A stretch of 64,000 nt of DNA from an uncultured Desulfobacter sp. (GTDB lineage: Bacteria; Desulfobacterota; Desulfobacteria; Desulfobacterales; Desulfobacteraceae): assembly GCF_963664415.1 (NCBI RefSeq), contig NZ_OY761444.1, positions 83,743 through 147,742 on the forward strand, written 5' to 3'. Within the stretch, counting starts at the first letter, position 1. Every line of letters begins with the position of its first letter. Below, in pieces: positions 7,260 through 15,641 of the stretch. The translations under genes and the position numbers were made by a program. The notes under the pieces were generated by a model that was not told the origin of the DNA, did not search any database, and was given only the letters and a program-made list of their open reading frames with translations.

Positions 7260-8900
7260 ATGTACAATGAATTTTACAATCTCAAGTGCTCACCCTTTAA
7301 GATCAGTTGTGATCCTGCATTCATGTGGTTCGGGGAAAAACACCAGGAAGCCCTTGCCACGCTTAAGTATGGCATCCTGGACAACAAGGGATTCTTGCTG
7401 TTAACCGGGGATGTGGGTACAGGCAAAACTTCCCTGATAAACGCATTACTCCAAAGCTTAGAACAAGATATCATCTATACCTCCGTACCGGATCCGAGCC
7501 TGATTAAACTTGATTTTTTTAACTATATTGCCGCATCTTTCGGCATAGACAAAGAGTTTACATCCAAAGGTGCCTTTCTTGCCCATTTTAAAAAGTTTCT
7601 GCTCAGCGCCAGTGAAAAAAATAAAAAGGTGCTGCTCATTATTGACGAAGCCCAGCTGCTCACCCAGGAAATGCTGGAAGAGATCCGCCTGCTGTCAAAT
7701 ATCGAAAAACCGGATGCAAAACTGATCAATATATTTTTCATCGGACAAAACGAATTCAATGAAATTTTAAACAGGCCCCAGAACAGGGCCGTCCTCCAGC
7801 GAATGACCCTTAACTATAACCTGGACCCTTTGACCCCGGAGGAAGTGGATGCATATATCCGCCACCGACTCAAAGTTGCAGGCACACAGGAGCGGCTGTT
7901 TGATTGGAATGCGGTTCAGGAAATCTTCCTGTATTCAGGTGGATTCCCAAGACGCATCAATATCTTATGCGATCATTCACTGTTATCCGGATTTGTCAAA
8001 GAACAACGGATCATTGATTCAGGCATCGTAAAGGAATGTGCAAAAGAACTGAAAATTCCGGCCCATGTGAGCAACCGTGACATCAATGAATCATTTGAGT
8101 CCACAACCCACCATGAAAGTAAAAATGACCCTCCGGCCCATGCTTTTGATCAACAACCCTATAGGCAGGAGATCCCAACAGTTCCACAAATGCAAAAACA
8201 ACAACTATTGTCATGGGACAAGCTGTTAATTTTAATATTCTTTTTTATTTTTGCCTGGTACTTCATGTTTCCAGACCATTTTCCTTTCATGCGTGCCGAG
8301 GAAAAAGGACCGTTTGATAAAAAGCAGGAACGCATAGAAGAACAAGTAACAAATCAAACCCACCAGCCGCAGAATCAGGCCGTCACCCTGAATTCTGAAT
8401 ACCAGGACCAGGACACCTCTATTCCGTCCAACCCAAAGAGCACCGTTGAAAAAGGAATCCAGGGCCAGGCTGAAAAAACTTCAGAAGTAATGTTTACCAT
8501 TAATACCCCAGAAACAAATACATCACCTGAACGAAACGATCCTTTGCCCCCTCCCCCACTTCCAAGGGATAAAATTACAGTCCGCTTTAAGTACGACGCC
8601 AATGATCTAACAGAAGAGGACCTTGAAAAGCTTAAAACATTTTCAAAATCTCTGGTTGTTCACGAGGATTCAAGCATTCTCATTACCGGATATACGGATA
8701 CGATAGGAGATTACGCGTATAATTTAAAATTATCCGAATTCAGAGCCAATATCGTTAAAAGCTTCCTTCTTGGACTAGGCGTCAAAAATCATCAGATGAA
8801 AATTCAAGGCAAAGGCGGGCAGAACCCCATTGAAAGCAATGATACGGCATGGGGCCGAAAGATGAACCGCAGGGTTGAAATAGAGGTAATTAAATTCTAA
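7260..8900 (+). CDS. ExeA/GspA-type AAA ATPase fused to OmpA peptidoglycan-binding domain
   Basis: 546 residues. Residues 1-270 are an ExeA-like AAA ATPase: the family start NEFYNLKCSPFKISCDP, Walker A GDVGTGKT (50-57), Walker B LLIIDEAQ, and the sensor region NRAVLQRM. This matches the secretion-ATPase subfamily found in PEP-CTERM/exosortase loci. A Gln/Pro-rich linker, one transmembrane helix (about residues 322-338, LLILIFFFIFAWYFMF) and a second linker follow. The final ~105 residues are an OmpA domain (GYTDTIGDYAYNLKLSEFRA ending NRRVEIEV). This implies an ATPase in the cytoplasm and a cell-wall anchor in the periplasm. ExeA of Aeromonas has a comparable layout with a different wall-binding domain. 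It overlaps the protease gene by one base. Confidence 0.85.
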   Translation: MYNEFYNLKCSPFKISCDPAFMWFGEKHQEALATLKYGILDNKGFLLLTGDVGTGKTSLINALLQSLEQDIIYTSVPDPSLIKLDFFNYIAASFGIDKEFTSKGAFLAHFKKFLLSASEKNKKVLLIIDEAQLLTQEMLEEIRLLSNIEKPDAKLINIFFIGQNEFNEILNRPQNRAVLQRMTLNYNLDPLTPEEVDAYIRHRLKVAGTQERLFDWNAVQEIFLYSGGFPRRINILCDHSLLSGFVKEQRIIDSGIVKECAKELKIPAHVSNRDINESFESTTHHESKNDPPAHAFDQQPYRQEIPTVPQMQKQQLLSWDKLLILIFFFIFAWYFMFPDHFPFMRAEEKGPFDKKQERIEEQVTNQTHQPQNQAVTLNSEYQDQDTSIPSNPKSTVEKGIQGQAEKTSEVMFTINTPETNTSPERNDPLPPPPLPRDKITVRFKYDANDLTEEDLEKLKTFSKSLVVHEDSSILITGYTDTIGDYAYNLKLSEFRANIVKSFLLGLGVKNHQMKIQGKGGQNPIESNDTAWGRKMNRRVEIEVIKF

Positions 8901-9619
8901 TGAGTACATCCAACATTACCTGTTCCCGGAAAAAATGGAGAAATATGGATCTGCTGATTCCATATGCAGCACCTTATTTTGCATATGTGGCTTTTTCTTC
9001 TGTTCTGCAGAACAAGTTACCTGAAGAAATCATATACATAATGAAGCTGGTAATTGTACCCGGGCTTTTGATATGGGCCTGGAAATGGTACGTTCCTTTA
9101 ACCGGCCCTAAAAATAAGTGGATATCCTGTTTGTGGGGAATTGTTTTCGGGATCATTGGATTGGTGGTGTGGTGCGGTTTATATGCCCCGTTCACAACCC
9201 CTGAAGATGGTGCGCCTTGGTCTGATCTTGGATTTGCCTTAAGGCTTTTGACAGCCGGTTTTGTGGTGCCGATTTTTGAAGAGTTGTTTATGCGTGGATT
9301 TGTCTTCCGGGTCGCCCTGCAATGGGATCTTCTACGCAGGCAAAAAACACCAAAACCCTTTTCTGCAGCGCTGGATGAGTCCAGTATTTTTGATGTGGCA
9401 CCAGGACAGTGGACCGTTTACGCCATTGGGATTTCAACTATTATTTTTGCTGCAGGCCATGTCGTTGGCGAATGGCCCGCAGCCATTGCCTACGGATTTC
9501 TAATGGCCCTTTTGTGGATATTAAGAAAAGATCTGATCTCCTGCATTGTTGCCCACGGGGTAACCAATATCGGCTTAGCCCTTTATGTCTACTACTTCGG
9601 GCACTGGGAACTGTGGTAA
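8900..9619 (+). CDS. CPBP-family intramembrane protease (exosortase-locus CAAX-protease-like)
   Basis: A 239-residue integral membrane protein with about six to seven hydrophobic helices. The ABI/CPBP catalytic motifs are all present: EELFMRGF (EE-x3-R), AAGHVVGEWPAA with the first His, and VAHGVTNIGLALY with H-x3-N. It resembles the CAAX-protease-related membrane proteins that occur in PEP-CTERM loci, although its substrate is unknown. TAATG overlap with the ATPase gene indicates cotranscription and coupling. A role in processing surface proteins or lipids of the exosortase system is inference from context. Confidence 0.85.
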   Translation: MSTSNITCSRKKWRNMDLLIPYAAPYFAYVAFSSVLQNKLPEEIIYIMKLVIVPGLLIWAWKWYVPLTGPKNKWISCLWGIVFGIIGLVVWCGLYAPFTTPEDGAPWSDLGFALRLLTAGFVVPIFEELFMRGFVFRVALQWDLLRRQKTPKPFSAALDESSIFDVAPGQWTVYAIGISTIIFAAGHVVGEWPAAIAYGFLMALLWILRKDLISCIVAHGVTNIGLALYVYYFGHWELW

Positions 9620-9720
9620 GACATAGTTAAAAAAACATTGATTATCGTCCTTCGGATGGGCTGTTAGCTATTTTCCGTTATGAAATAAAAATTGCATTAA
9701 TAAACCTAAAAAACACACAT

Positions 9721-10758
9721 ATGCATTTCACATTAATTCAACAAAATTTAAAAAACAATCCAAAATCTTGGCTGATCACCGGATGCGCGGGGTTTATCGG
9801 CTCCAATCTTCTGGAAGCCCTGCTTAAGCTCGGGCAGACAGTGACCGGCCTGGATAATTTTTCCACAGGATTTCAGCATAATCTGGACCAAGTCAAAGAG
9901 GCCGTTGGTCCCGAGGCATGGCAATATTTTTCTTTTGTCAAAGGGGATATCACCAATGCCGACACCTGCCAGACTGTTTGCAAAGGGCAGGACTATGTAC
10001 TACACCAGGCTGCTCTGGGTTCTGTGCCCCGGTCTGTTGCCGATCCCCTTACCACCAATGAAAATAACATTACAGGCTTTTTAAACATGCTGACCGCCGC
10101 CCGGGACGCGGGCGTAAAACGATTCGTATATGCGGCATCAAGTTCTACCTATGGGGATCATCCAACACTTCCCAAGAAAGAAGAGAATATCGGTAACCCT
10201 CTTTCCCCCTATGCAGTAACAAAACTGGTTAATGAACTGTACGCCCGGATATTTGCTTCCACCTATGGATTTAAAAGCATCGGACTGCGTTATTTTAATG
10301 TATTCGGCCGCCGCCAAGATCCTAATGGAGCTTATGCCGCAGTGATTCCGTTATGGTTTGGGGCATTGATCCGTAAAAACACGGTTTATATAAATGGGGA
10401 CGGTGAAACCAGCCGAGATTTCTGCTTCATCGATAATTGTGTTCAAGCCAATCTACTGGCAGCAACGGCCGAAGATAACGCCGCAGACCAGGTATACAAT
10501 GTTGCATTTGGGCAGCGCACCACGTTAAATCAGCTGTTTTCATTCATCCGTGACCGGGTTACCGATGAACTGCCGGACCGCGCTGGTGTAACCGTAGAAT
10601 ACAGGGATTTCAGGCCTGGAGATGTTCGCCATTCCTTAGCCGATATATCCAAGGCCCAAGACCATTTAGGATACAGCCCGCAATACTCGGTTCAGGACGG
10701 CCTCGATAAGACAGCTCTCTGGTATATGAACCATTTGAATAAACAGAAAGAGGTGTAA
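9721..10758 (+). CDS. wbpP: UDP-N-acetylglucosamine 4-epimerase, WbpP/TviC type
   Basis: A 345-residue extended SDR. The N-terminal extension before GCAGFIGSN, the SVPRSVADP segment, the Ser/Tyr/Lys set (AASSSTYGDHP, then SPYAVTK), and NVFGRRQDPNGAYAAVIP are typical of the WbpP/TviC/Gne branch acting on UDP-GlcNAc/UDP-GalNAc or their uronic acids. Together with the dehydrogenase at 47.2-48.5 kb it could supply UDP-GalNAcA to the exopolysaccharide. Its stop overlaps the next ATG (TAATG). About 100 AT-rich bases separate it from the protease gene, so it may have its own promoter. Confidence 0.9.
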   Translation: MHFTLIQQNLKNNPKSWLITGCAGFIGSNLLEALLKLGQTVTGLDNFSTGFQHNLDQVKEAVGPEAWQYFSFVKGDITNADTCQTVCKGQDYVLHQAALGSVPRSVADPLTTNENNITGFLNMLTAARDAGVKRFVYAASSSTYGDHPTLPKKEENIGNPLSPYAVTKLVNELYARIFASTYGFKSIGLRYFNVFGRRQDPNGAYAAVIPLWFGALIRKNTVYINGDGETSRDFCFIDNCVQANLLAATAEDNAADQVYNVAFGQRTTLNQLFSFIRDRVTDELPDRAGVTVEYRDFRPGDVRHSLADISKAQDHLGYSPQYSVQDGLDKTALWYMNHLNKQKEV

Positions 10759-12017
10759 TGCGTTTTTCCATTGGCATTCTTACAGTCTTATTTTTATCGT
10801 TAAACTTTTCCATCATGCCGGCCGTGGCTTTGTCTCCGAATGAAGTACTTGTCATTGCCAACCGCAATGCCGCTAAAAGCGTAGGTCTTGCCACCTGGTA
10901 CATGGAGAAACGGCAGATCCCCAAGGAAAATCTGTTAATGGTATTCATAACAGACAAGGAGACCTGTTCACGTGAGGCTTATTTGAAAAAAATTGTTCCC
11001 CCTGTCCGCCGCGCCCTGGAAAAGAACCGTAAAATCAACGCGATTGTCACCATGTATGGACTTCCGCTAAGAATTTCCTCGTCAGGGAGGACAAAAGGAG
11101 AACAAACGCGATTGGACCTATTGACAAAGCAGAAAAAAAATATTGATGCACTGAAAGAAAAAACCGGGCAGTTAACTAAAGAGCAAAAAACAACATTGAA
11201 GCAGATAAATAAAAAAATCAGACAGCTCAGAGCATCAACGGACAAAGTTGCATCCTTTGATTCTGAATTAATGCTTGTCAAAAAAGAAAACTACAAGCTT
11301 AAATTCTGGCTGCCAAATCCTTATTTTCTTCCTTGGCGCTCCCAGAAAACGTCCATCAGTAAATCAGACGTAATCATGGTCAGTCGCCTGGATGGGGCGG
11401 ATGCAAGTATTGTTAAACGAATTGTAAATGATAGCATTGAAGCAGAAAAAAAGGGATTGTCAGGTACGGCCTACTTTGATGCCAGATGGAAGTATCCGGA
11501 TCAAAAAAAAGTTTCCGGATATAAACTTTATGATAAATCCATCCATAATGCGGCAAAGCGCCTGAAAAGGGGGGGGGTGAAGGTGGTGTTGGATGATAAG
11601 CAGAATTTATTTCAGCCCGGGGACTGCCCCAATGCTGCACTTTACTGCGGGTGGTACAGCCATGCCAAATATGTGGATGCCTTTACCTGGGAAAAAGGGG
11701 CGGTTGGATTTCATATTGCAAGCTCGGAATGTATGACTCTAAAACGTGAAAACAGTAATGTCTGGTGTAAAAAAATGCTGGATAAGGGCATTGCCGCCAC
11801 CGTCGGCCCTGTGGGAGAGCCGTATGTCCAATCCTTCCCGTTGCCTGAGATCTTTTTTGATTTCCTATCCCAGGGAAAACTGACCTTGGCCGAATCCTAT
11901 CTGATCAGCCTACCGTATCTGTCCTGGAAACAGGTTCTTGTTGGAGACCCTTTGTACCGAATAAAAATACACAAATCAAATCATAATACGACCCAAATGA
12001 GCAGAGAGCCTCTTTAA
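10758..12017 (+). CDS. TIGR03790-type secreted protein of unknown function
   Basis: 419 residues with a signal peptide (about 1-25, ending near VALS). The region beginning NEVLVIANRNAAKSVGLATW and then YMEKRQIPKENLL, plus MYGLPLRIS and a late AATVGPVGEPYVQ, matches the TIGR03790 family, often found near exosortase or surface-polysaccharide genes. No enzymatic activity is established for the family. A Lys/Gln-rich coiled insert lies near residues 115-165. A run of nine G bases at 11569-11577 lies in the coding frame (K-R-G-G-V) and could slip. It is coupled to the WbpP-like gene by TAATG. Confidence 0.75.
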   Translation: MRFSIGILTVLFLSLNFSIMPAVALSPNEVLVIANRNAAKSVGLATWYMEKRQIPKENLLMVFITDKETCSREAYLKKIVPPVRRALEKNRKINAIVTMYGLPLRISSSGRTKGEQTRLDLLTKQKKNIDALKEKTGQLTKEQKTTLKQINKKIRQLRASTDKVASFDSELMLVKKENYKLKFWLPNPYFLPWRSQKTSISKSDVIMVSRLDGADASIVKRIVNDSIEAEKKGLSGTAYFDARWKYPDQKKVSGYKLYDKSIHNAAKRLKRGGVKVVLDDKQNLFQPGDCPNAALYCGWYSHAKYVDAFTWEKGAVGFHIASSECMTLKRENSNVWCKKMLDKGIAATVGPVGEPYVQSFPLPEIFFDFLSQGKLTLAESYLISLPYLSWKQVLVGDPLYRIKIHKSNHNTTQMSREPL

Positions 12018-12081
12018 AAAAAGAGACAAACTTCATGAAAACCTCAATGGTTTCGAGACCTTTAATAAGAAACTTTTTTTA

Positions 12082-13251
12082 TTATCCGATTTGTTCAAAA
12101 ATCTTATCAAGCATGAATAACGCTTTGTTTTCCCAAGAGTGCTCATGAATAAATTGACGCCTTTCTTCGCAATTCCCGGTAAGTTCTTTCCCTGATAGAA
12201 TCTGAGTAATAGCCTTGCGCCATTCATCCTGGCCTGAGTGGATATGAATCCATTGGCTAAGTGATACGACTTCAGGAAGGGGCGTTGAGATTACAGGTTT
12301 GCCAGTAGCGATATATTCTTTAAGCTTTAACGGATTTATCGACTCGGTAAGTGCATTCATTTTGTATGGCAGCATACAAATATCCCACCCGGCAACAATA
12401 GCTGGCAAACTTTGGTAAGGCACAGGCCCCGTAAAATAGACATTTGGCTCCTTTTCAAGAAGGGTTACATCTGTCACTACATTTCCGGTTATGACAAAAG
12501 AAACATCAGGATGATTTTTTGCTGTATCAGCCAATAACTTTTGATCACTTCTATCATCAAATAGTCCAAAGTATCCGACAATGGGACGGGGAATATTGTC
12601 TAACCAATGGTGATTTCGACCAGGCAGATTACTGAAAAGCTCGACATCTACTCCGTGGGAAAAAGAAAAAACAGGTTTTCCATACTTTTTCAGTTTCGTA
12701 AAAAGGGTGTCTGCTGTCGCAAAAAACAGATCACTCTTTGAAATGAGTGCATCTTCCATTTCGAGAATAAGCCGTTTATCATGACCCGGCCACTCTGAAA
12801 AATCATCAACACAGTAATAAACAATTTTGTTTTCGTCAAATAACCCGACATAATCACAACCATTTGGCGCAGTAACAAGCGTAACTATATATTTATAGAT
12901 TTGTTGCGTGTGTATAAAACGTTGAATTGCACGCCTCACCGATATCTTGTTTAAGTGCCTTACATAACGAACATTCTGGAAAGGCAGCATAAATGGCTGG
13001 ACAACGGTAAGCTCATCAGGCAGTTTTTTAGATGAACAAGGCGTGATCTTACGAGTAAACATCCTACGAATTTTATGAATGGCTTTATCAATATCTGTTC
13101 TCGACAGTTTTGGTGTTCTCAACCCCACGGTATTTATCCAAAGGGTACGATACCTGGAACCAATACATTTAAAAAGATGCTGACAACTTGAGGGATGTTC
13201 ACCCCAGTCGTCAGAAAAAACGATGAATATGGTTTCATCCTGTGAAGACAT
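12082..13251 (-). CDS. Glycosyltransferase, GT-B fold
   Basis: About 389 residues from the preferred ATG at 13251; an upstream in-frame start would overlap the preceding gene's 3' end. The C-terminal half has the GT-B acceptor/donor pattern: PIVGYFGLFDDRSDQKLL, then VSFVITGN, then AGWDICMLPYKMNALTESIN and LKEYIATGKPVISTPLPEV, the conserved E-x-G-K-P loop that binds the nucleotide sugar. It is cytoplasmic and peripheral. It is a distant paralogue of the next gene, 16 bases away. The donor sugar cannot be told from the sequence. Confidence 0.82.
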   Translation of the reverse strand: MSSQDETIFIVFSDDWGEHPSSCQHLFKCIGSRYRTLWINTVGLRTPKLSRTDIDKAIHKIRRMFTRKITPCSSKKLPDELTVVQPFMLPFQNVRYVRHLNKISVRRAIQRFIHTQQIYKYIVTLVTAPNGCDYVGLFDENKIVYYCVDDFSEWPGHDKRLILEMEDALISKSDLFFATADTLFTKLKKYGKPVFSFSHGVDVELFSNLPGRNHHWLDNIPRPIVGYFGLFDDRSDQKLLADTAKNHPDVSFVITGNVVTDVTLLEKEPNVYFTGPVPYQSLPAIVAGWDICMLPYKMNALTESINPLKLKEYIATGKPVISTPLPEVVSLSQWIHIHSGQDEWRKAITQILSGKELTGNCEERRQFIHEHSWENKALFMLDKIFEQIG

Positions 13252-13267
13252 GATCTCACTTCTGAGG

Positions 13268-14392
13268 CTATAGTTGATCCATTGCTTTTTTAGCAATTGC
13301 GGTCCACGAATAATCATCGAGGAGTCTCAGCCAGTCGTCTTTGCGCTGTGAATATACCGGTTCTGATTTAATTTCACCGAGTTTTTCCACAAAATCCGAT
13401 GTGGAATCAGATAATATCACAAAACCATCATAATCTTTCGCATGACCATAATCTATTGAAAGAACAGGCTTTCCCATTGCCAAATACTGTAGAGTTTTCA
13501 TAGAATCACTGTAATTAGTAACAGATGTTGGTTTGATTGGATTTATGCATAGGTCTGCATGAGATATGTATTGAGGAATCTCTTCATGTGGACGTGGGCC
13601 AAGGATATGAATATTTTTGAAACCTTTTAATATCTTAATATCTGTTAATTGAGGACCTACCAGAAAAAAATTGTCGTCTACATACTTTTCAGCCGCTTTA
13701 GTGATTGCTTTCAAATCCAACCAGTATTCCAAGCTGCCGGTATAAAGTATTATCCTCCCTGTAAGACCACTATATTCGTTGGGACATTCCCAGTTCAACT
13801 GAATATTGAAATGCAATCTATTAATTCCATTTGGTAAATGGTGCACACGAGGATGAAATTTGCTTTTTAATTTCTGTAATGGTGTGCTCACTGTAAAGAC
13901 AATATCACTACATTGCATAATCTGCCTTTCTTCATAAGCTACCTTTTGGGCAGATTTTTCACCATATGCCTTTTTAGCCATACCGATACGTTCATCAGAG
14001 CAGTCATAGACAGTCATCGCTGGATTGTAGTGTTCTTTTAAACTCTTAAGAATTGAGGACTGATAAGGTGTATAAGCCCATAAAACATGCGGTGAAAATT
14101 GAAATGTCTTGAGAGCGGATTTGATTTGATGAAAAAGGACATAGTGGTTCAAAAGATACAAAAATGGCAATTTTCCGATAGGTAGGCCATATTGGGGTTG
14201 TATCGTCTGAAAGTGCCGTAACTTTTGAAAAGAATATTTTTTTTTTCTAGAAAAAAGTCTAACCGGCAAATCGACATAAACAATCCGACAACCGTTTTGA
14301 TTGAATGCCTGTGCCAGTTGAAAGGCTCGCCCCCATTCCAGTTGTGAATCTGAACCGAACAGCACAAGAATATCTGTGAAAGAAGATCTCAT
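13268..14392 (-). CDS. Glycosyltransferase, GT-B fold
   Basis: 374 residues from ATG 14392, chosen because GGGGA lies 9 bases upstream and the longer reading would need a TTG start. It shows ILYTGSLEYWLDLKAIT, then NIHILGPRPHEEIPQYISHA and TLQYLAMGKPVLSIDYG, the GT-B donor-site pattern. NGINRLHFN precedes the linker between the two Rossmann domains. It has the same general build as the downstream glycosyltransferase, which suggests duplication. It forms part of a minus-strand group with the nucleotidyltransferase and secreted glycosidase genes. Confidence 0.82.
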   Translation of the reverse strand: MRSSFTDILVLFGSDSQLEWGRAFQLAQAFNQNGCRIVYVDLPVRLFSRKKKYSFQKLRHFQTIQPQYGLPIGKLPFLYLLNHYVLFHQIKSALKTFQFSPHVLWAYTPYQSSILKSLKEHYNPAMTVYDCSDERIGMAKKAYGEKSAQKVAYEERQIMQCSDIVFTVSTPLQKLKSKFHPRVHHLPNGINRLHFNIQLNWECPNEYSGLTGRIILYTGSLEYWLDLKAITKAAEKYVDDNFFLVGPQLTDIKILKGFKNIHILGPRPHEEIPQYISHADLCINPIKPTSVTNYSDSMKTLQYLAMGKPVLSIDYGHAKDYDGFVILSDSTSDFVEKLGEIKSEPVYSQRKDDWLRLLDDYSWTAIAKKAMDQL

Positions 14393-14444
14393 ATTAAATT
14401 TTCCCCGGATTTGATCATCCATGGAACCCAAAGGATTTGATGAT

Positions 14445-15626
14445 CTAATTATGCTTAATGACTTGGCCCCATAACTCGCTGACCTCTATAATGCTGCGTT
14501 TTGGGTCATATCCCCTGTTGAACGCGTGCAAATCATCTCCTGCTGTTTTCTTGATATGATGCCCGAAAACAGTACCAAGAAAATATTTCATAGCAGAGGA
14601 GTATATCAGGTTTCTGGGACTTACCCGTATCAAAGTTTTTGGTAGAAGAAAAAAATTTATGCCATCAGAAGATCGAAAAGGATGGATAAAATATTTTATC
14701 CATCCTTTAAAAACAGTAAGCAATGATTCCTGTGAAAAATATTTATTTATTACAAAACCCATGTCCCCCGAAGACCCTATAATCTGCTTCATTTGCCAAT
14801 AGATCAATTGCGCCAAATAATTTTGAATTTTAATATCATTTAAAATTATAGCTTTTTGGATCGCTTCATTTGGTTCAGACTTGAGTTTAAGTTGAGCTGC
14901 TTGTTCAACAAGATCAGGCAAATCTGGAATAGAAAGGCCTTGCATATCAGAACTGCGATCCCTTAATAATTTTCTCAGTGCCTTCGGGCGATCTTTGTAT
15001 GGGGCAGCGTAGTTGCCGGTAAACGCCAGAATTGACCCGGCCATATCTAGAAGGATTTTGACCAGTTGATAATGGTATGATTCTCTCGATTTGTTTTCTG
15101 ATAGAATAAGCAGTTCGATAGTGCGATTCATCAACAAAGCCAAAGCATCTTCCTGAGGAATGTCTTTCTTGCGAATAATCGTATTGTCTAAGTAATCAAC
15201 CCCATATAGCGTTTTTCCATAATTGACCAAATCATAGCCAAATATTGACGGACTTAGCTTTTTAGAAAAATAACCGGCATCAACAAGACCAATATCCACT
15301 TCAACCTCGGACCCCATTGATTTGGAAACCTGCTCTCCAAGTATGGTTTTAAATTTTTCATAAAAAGCTCTATCTTTTACCAGCGTACCGGTCTTTTTGC
15401 TGACCAATAAAAATTCTATGTCTCCGGCGAGAACAGGAGTATTGTTCTCCCAGAAAATACTGGACTCCCCGCGGGAAAAACTGCCCGTGAGGATGATGGA
15501 ATCAATGTTATGGTCTTTACAGGTTGAAACAATCGACTGACAGCATTGTTGAAGCAGCTTATTCGCCCATCTGTTCAGAGAATTATTGCAACATAAAACA
15601 ATCGGTTTGAGAATAAAATTGGTCAA
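14445..15626 (-). CDS. Nucleotidyltransferase-domain protein
   Basis: 393 residues. Near residue 47 is ILTGSFSRGESS, followed by LAGDIEFLLVSKK: the G-S-x3-R-G/E plus D-x-E pattern of Pol-beta-type minimal nucleotidyltransferases. A further acidic residue (VEVDIGLVD) could complete the metal site. The C-terminal ~250 residues are helical with no family I recognise. Its placement between two glycosyltransferases and a secreted glycosidase suggests a role tied to polysaccharide synthesis. The substrate is unknown. Confidence 0.65.
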   Translation of the reverse strand: MTNFILKPIVLCCNNSLNRWANKLLQQCCQSIVSTCKDHNIDSIILTGSFSRGESSIFWENNTPVLAGDIEFLLVSKKTGTLVKDRAFYEKFKTILGEQVSKSMGSEVEVDIGLVDAGYFSKKLSPSIFGYDLVNYGKTLYGVDYLDNTIIRKKDIPQEDALALLMNRTIELLILSENKSRESYHYQLVKILLDMAGSILAFTGNYAAPYKDRPKALRKLLRDRSSDMQGLSIPDLPDLVEQAAQLKLKSEPNEAIQKAIILNDIKIQNYLAQLIYWQMKQIIGSSGDMGFVINKYFSQESLLTVFKGWIKYFIHPFRSSDGINFFLLPKTLIRVSPRNLIYSSAMKYFLGTVFGHHIKKTAGDDLHAFNRGYDPKRSIIEVSELWGQVIKHN

Positions 15627-15641
15627 TTATTGCTTCTCAAT

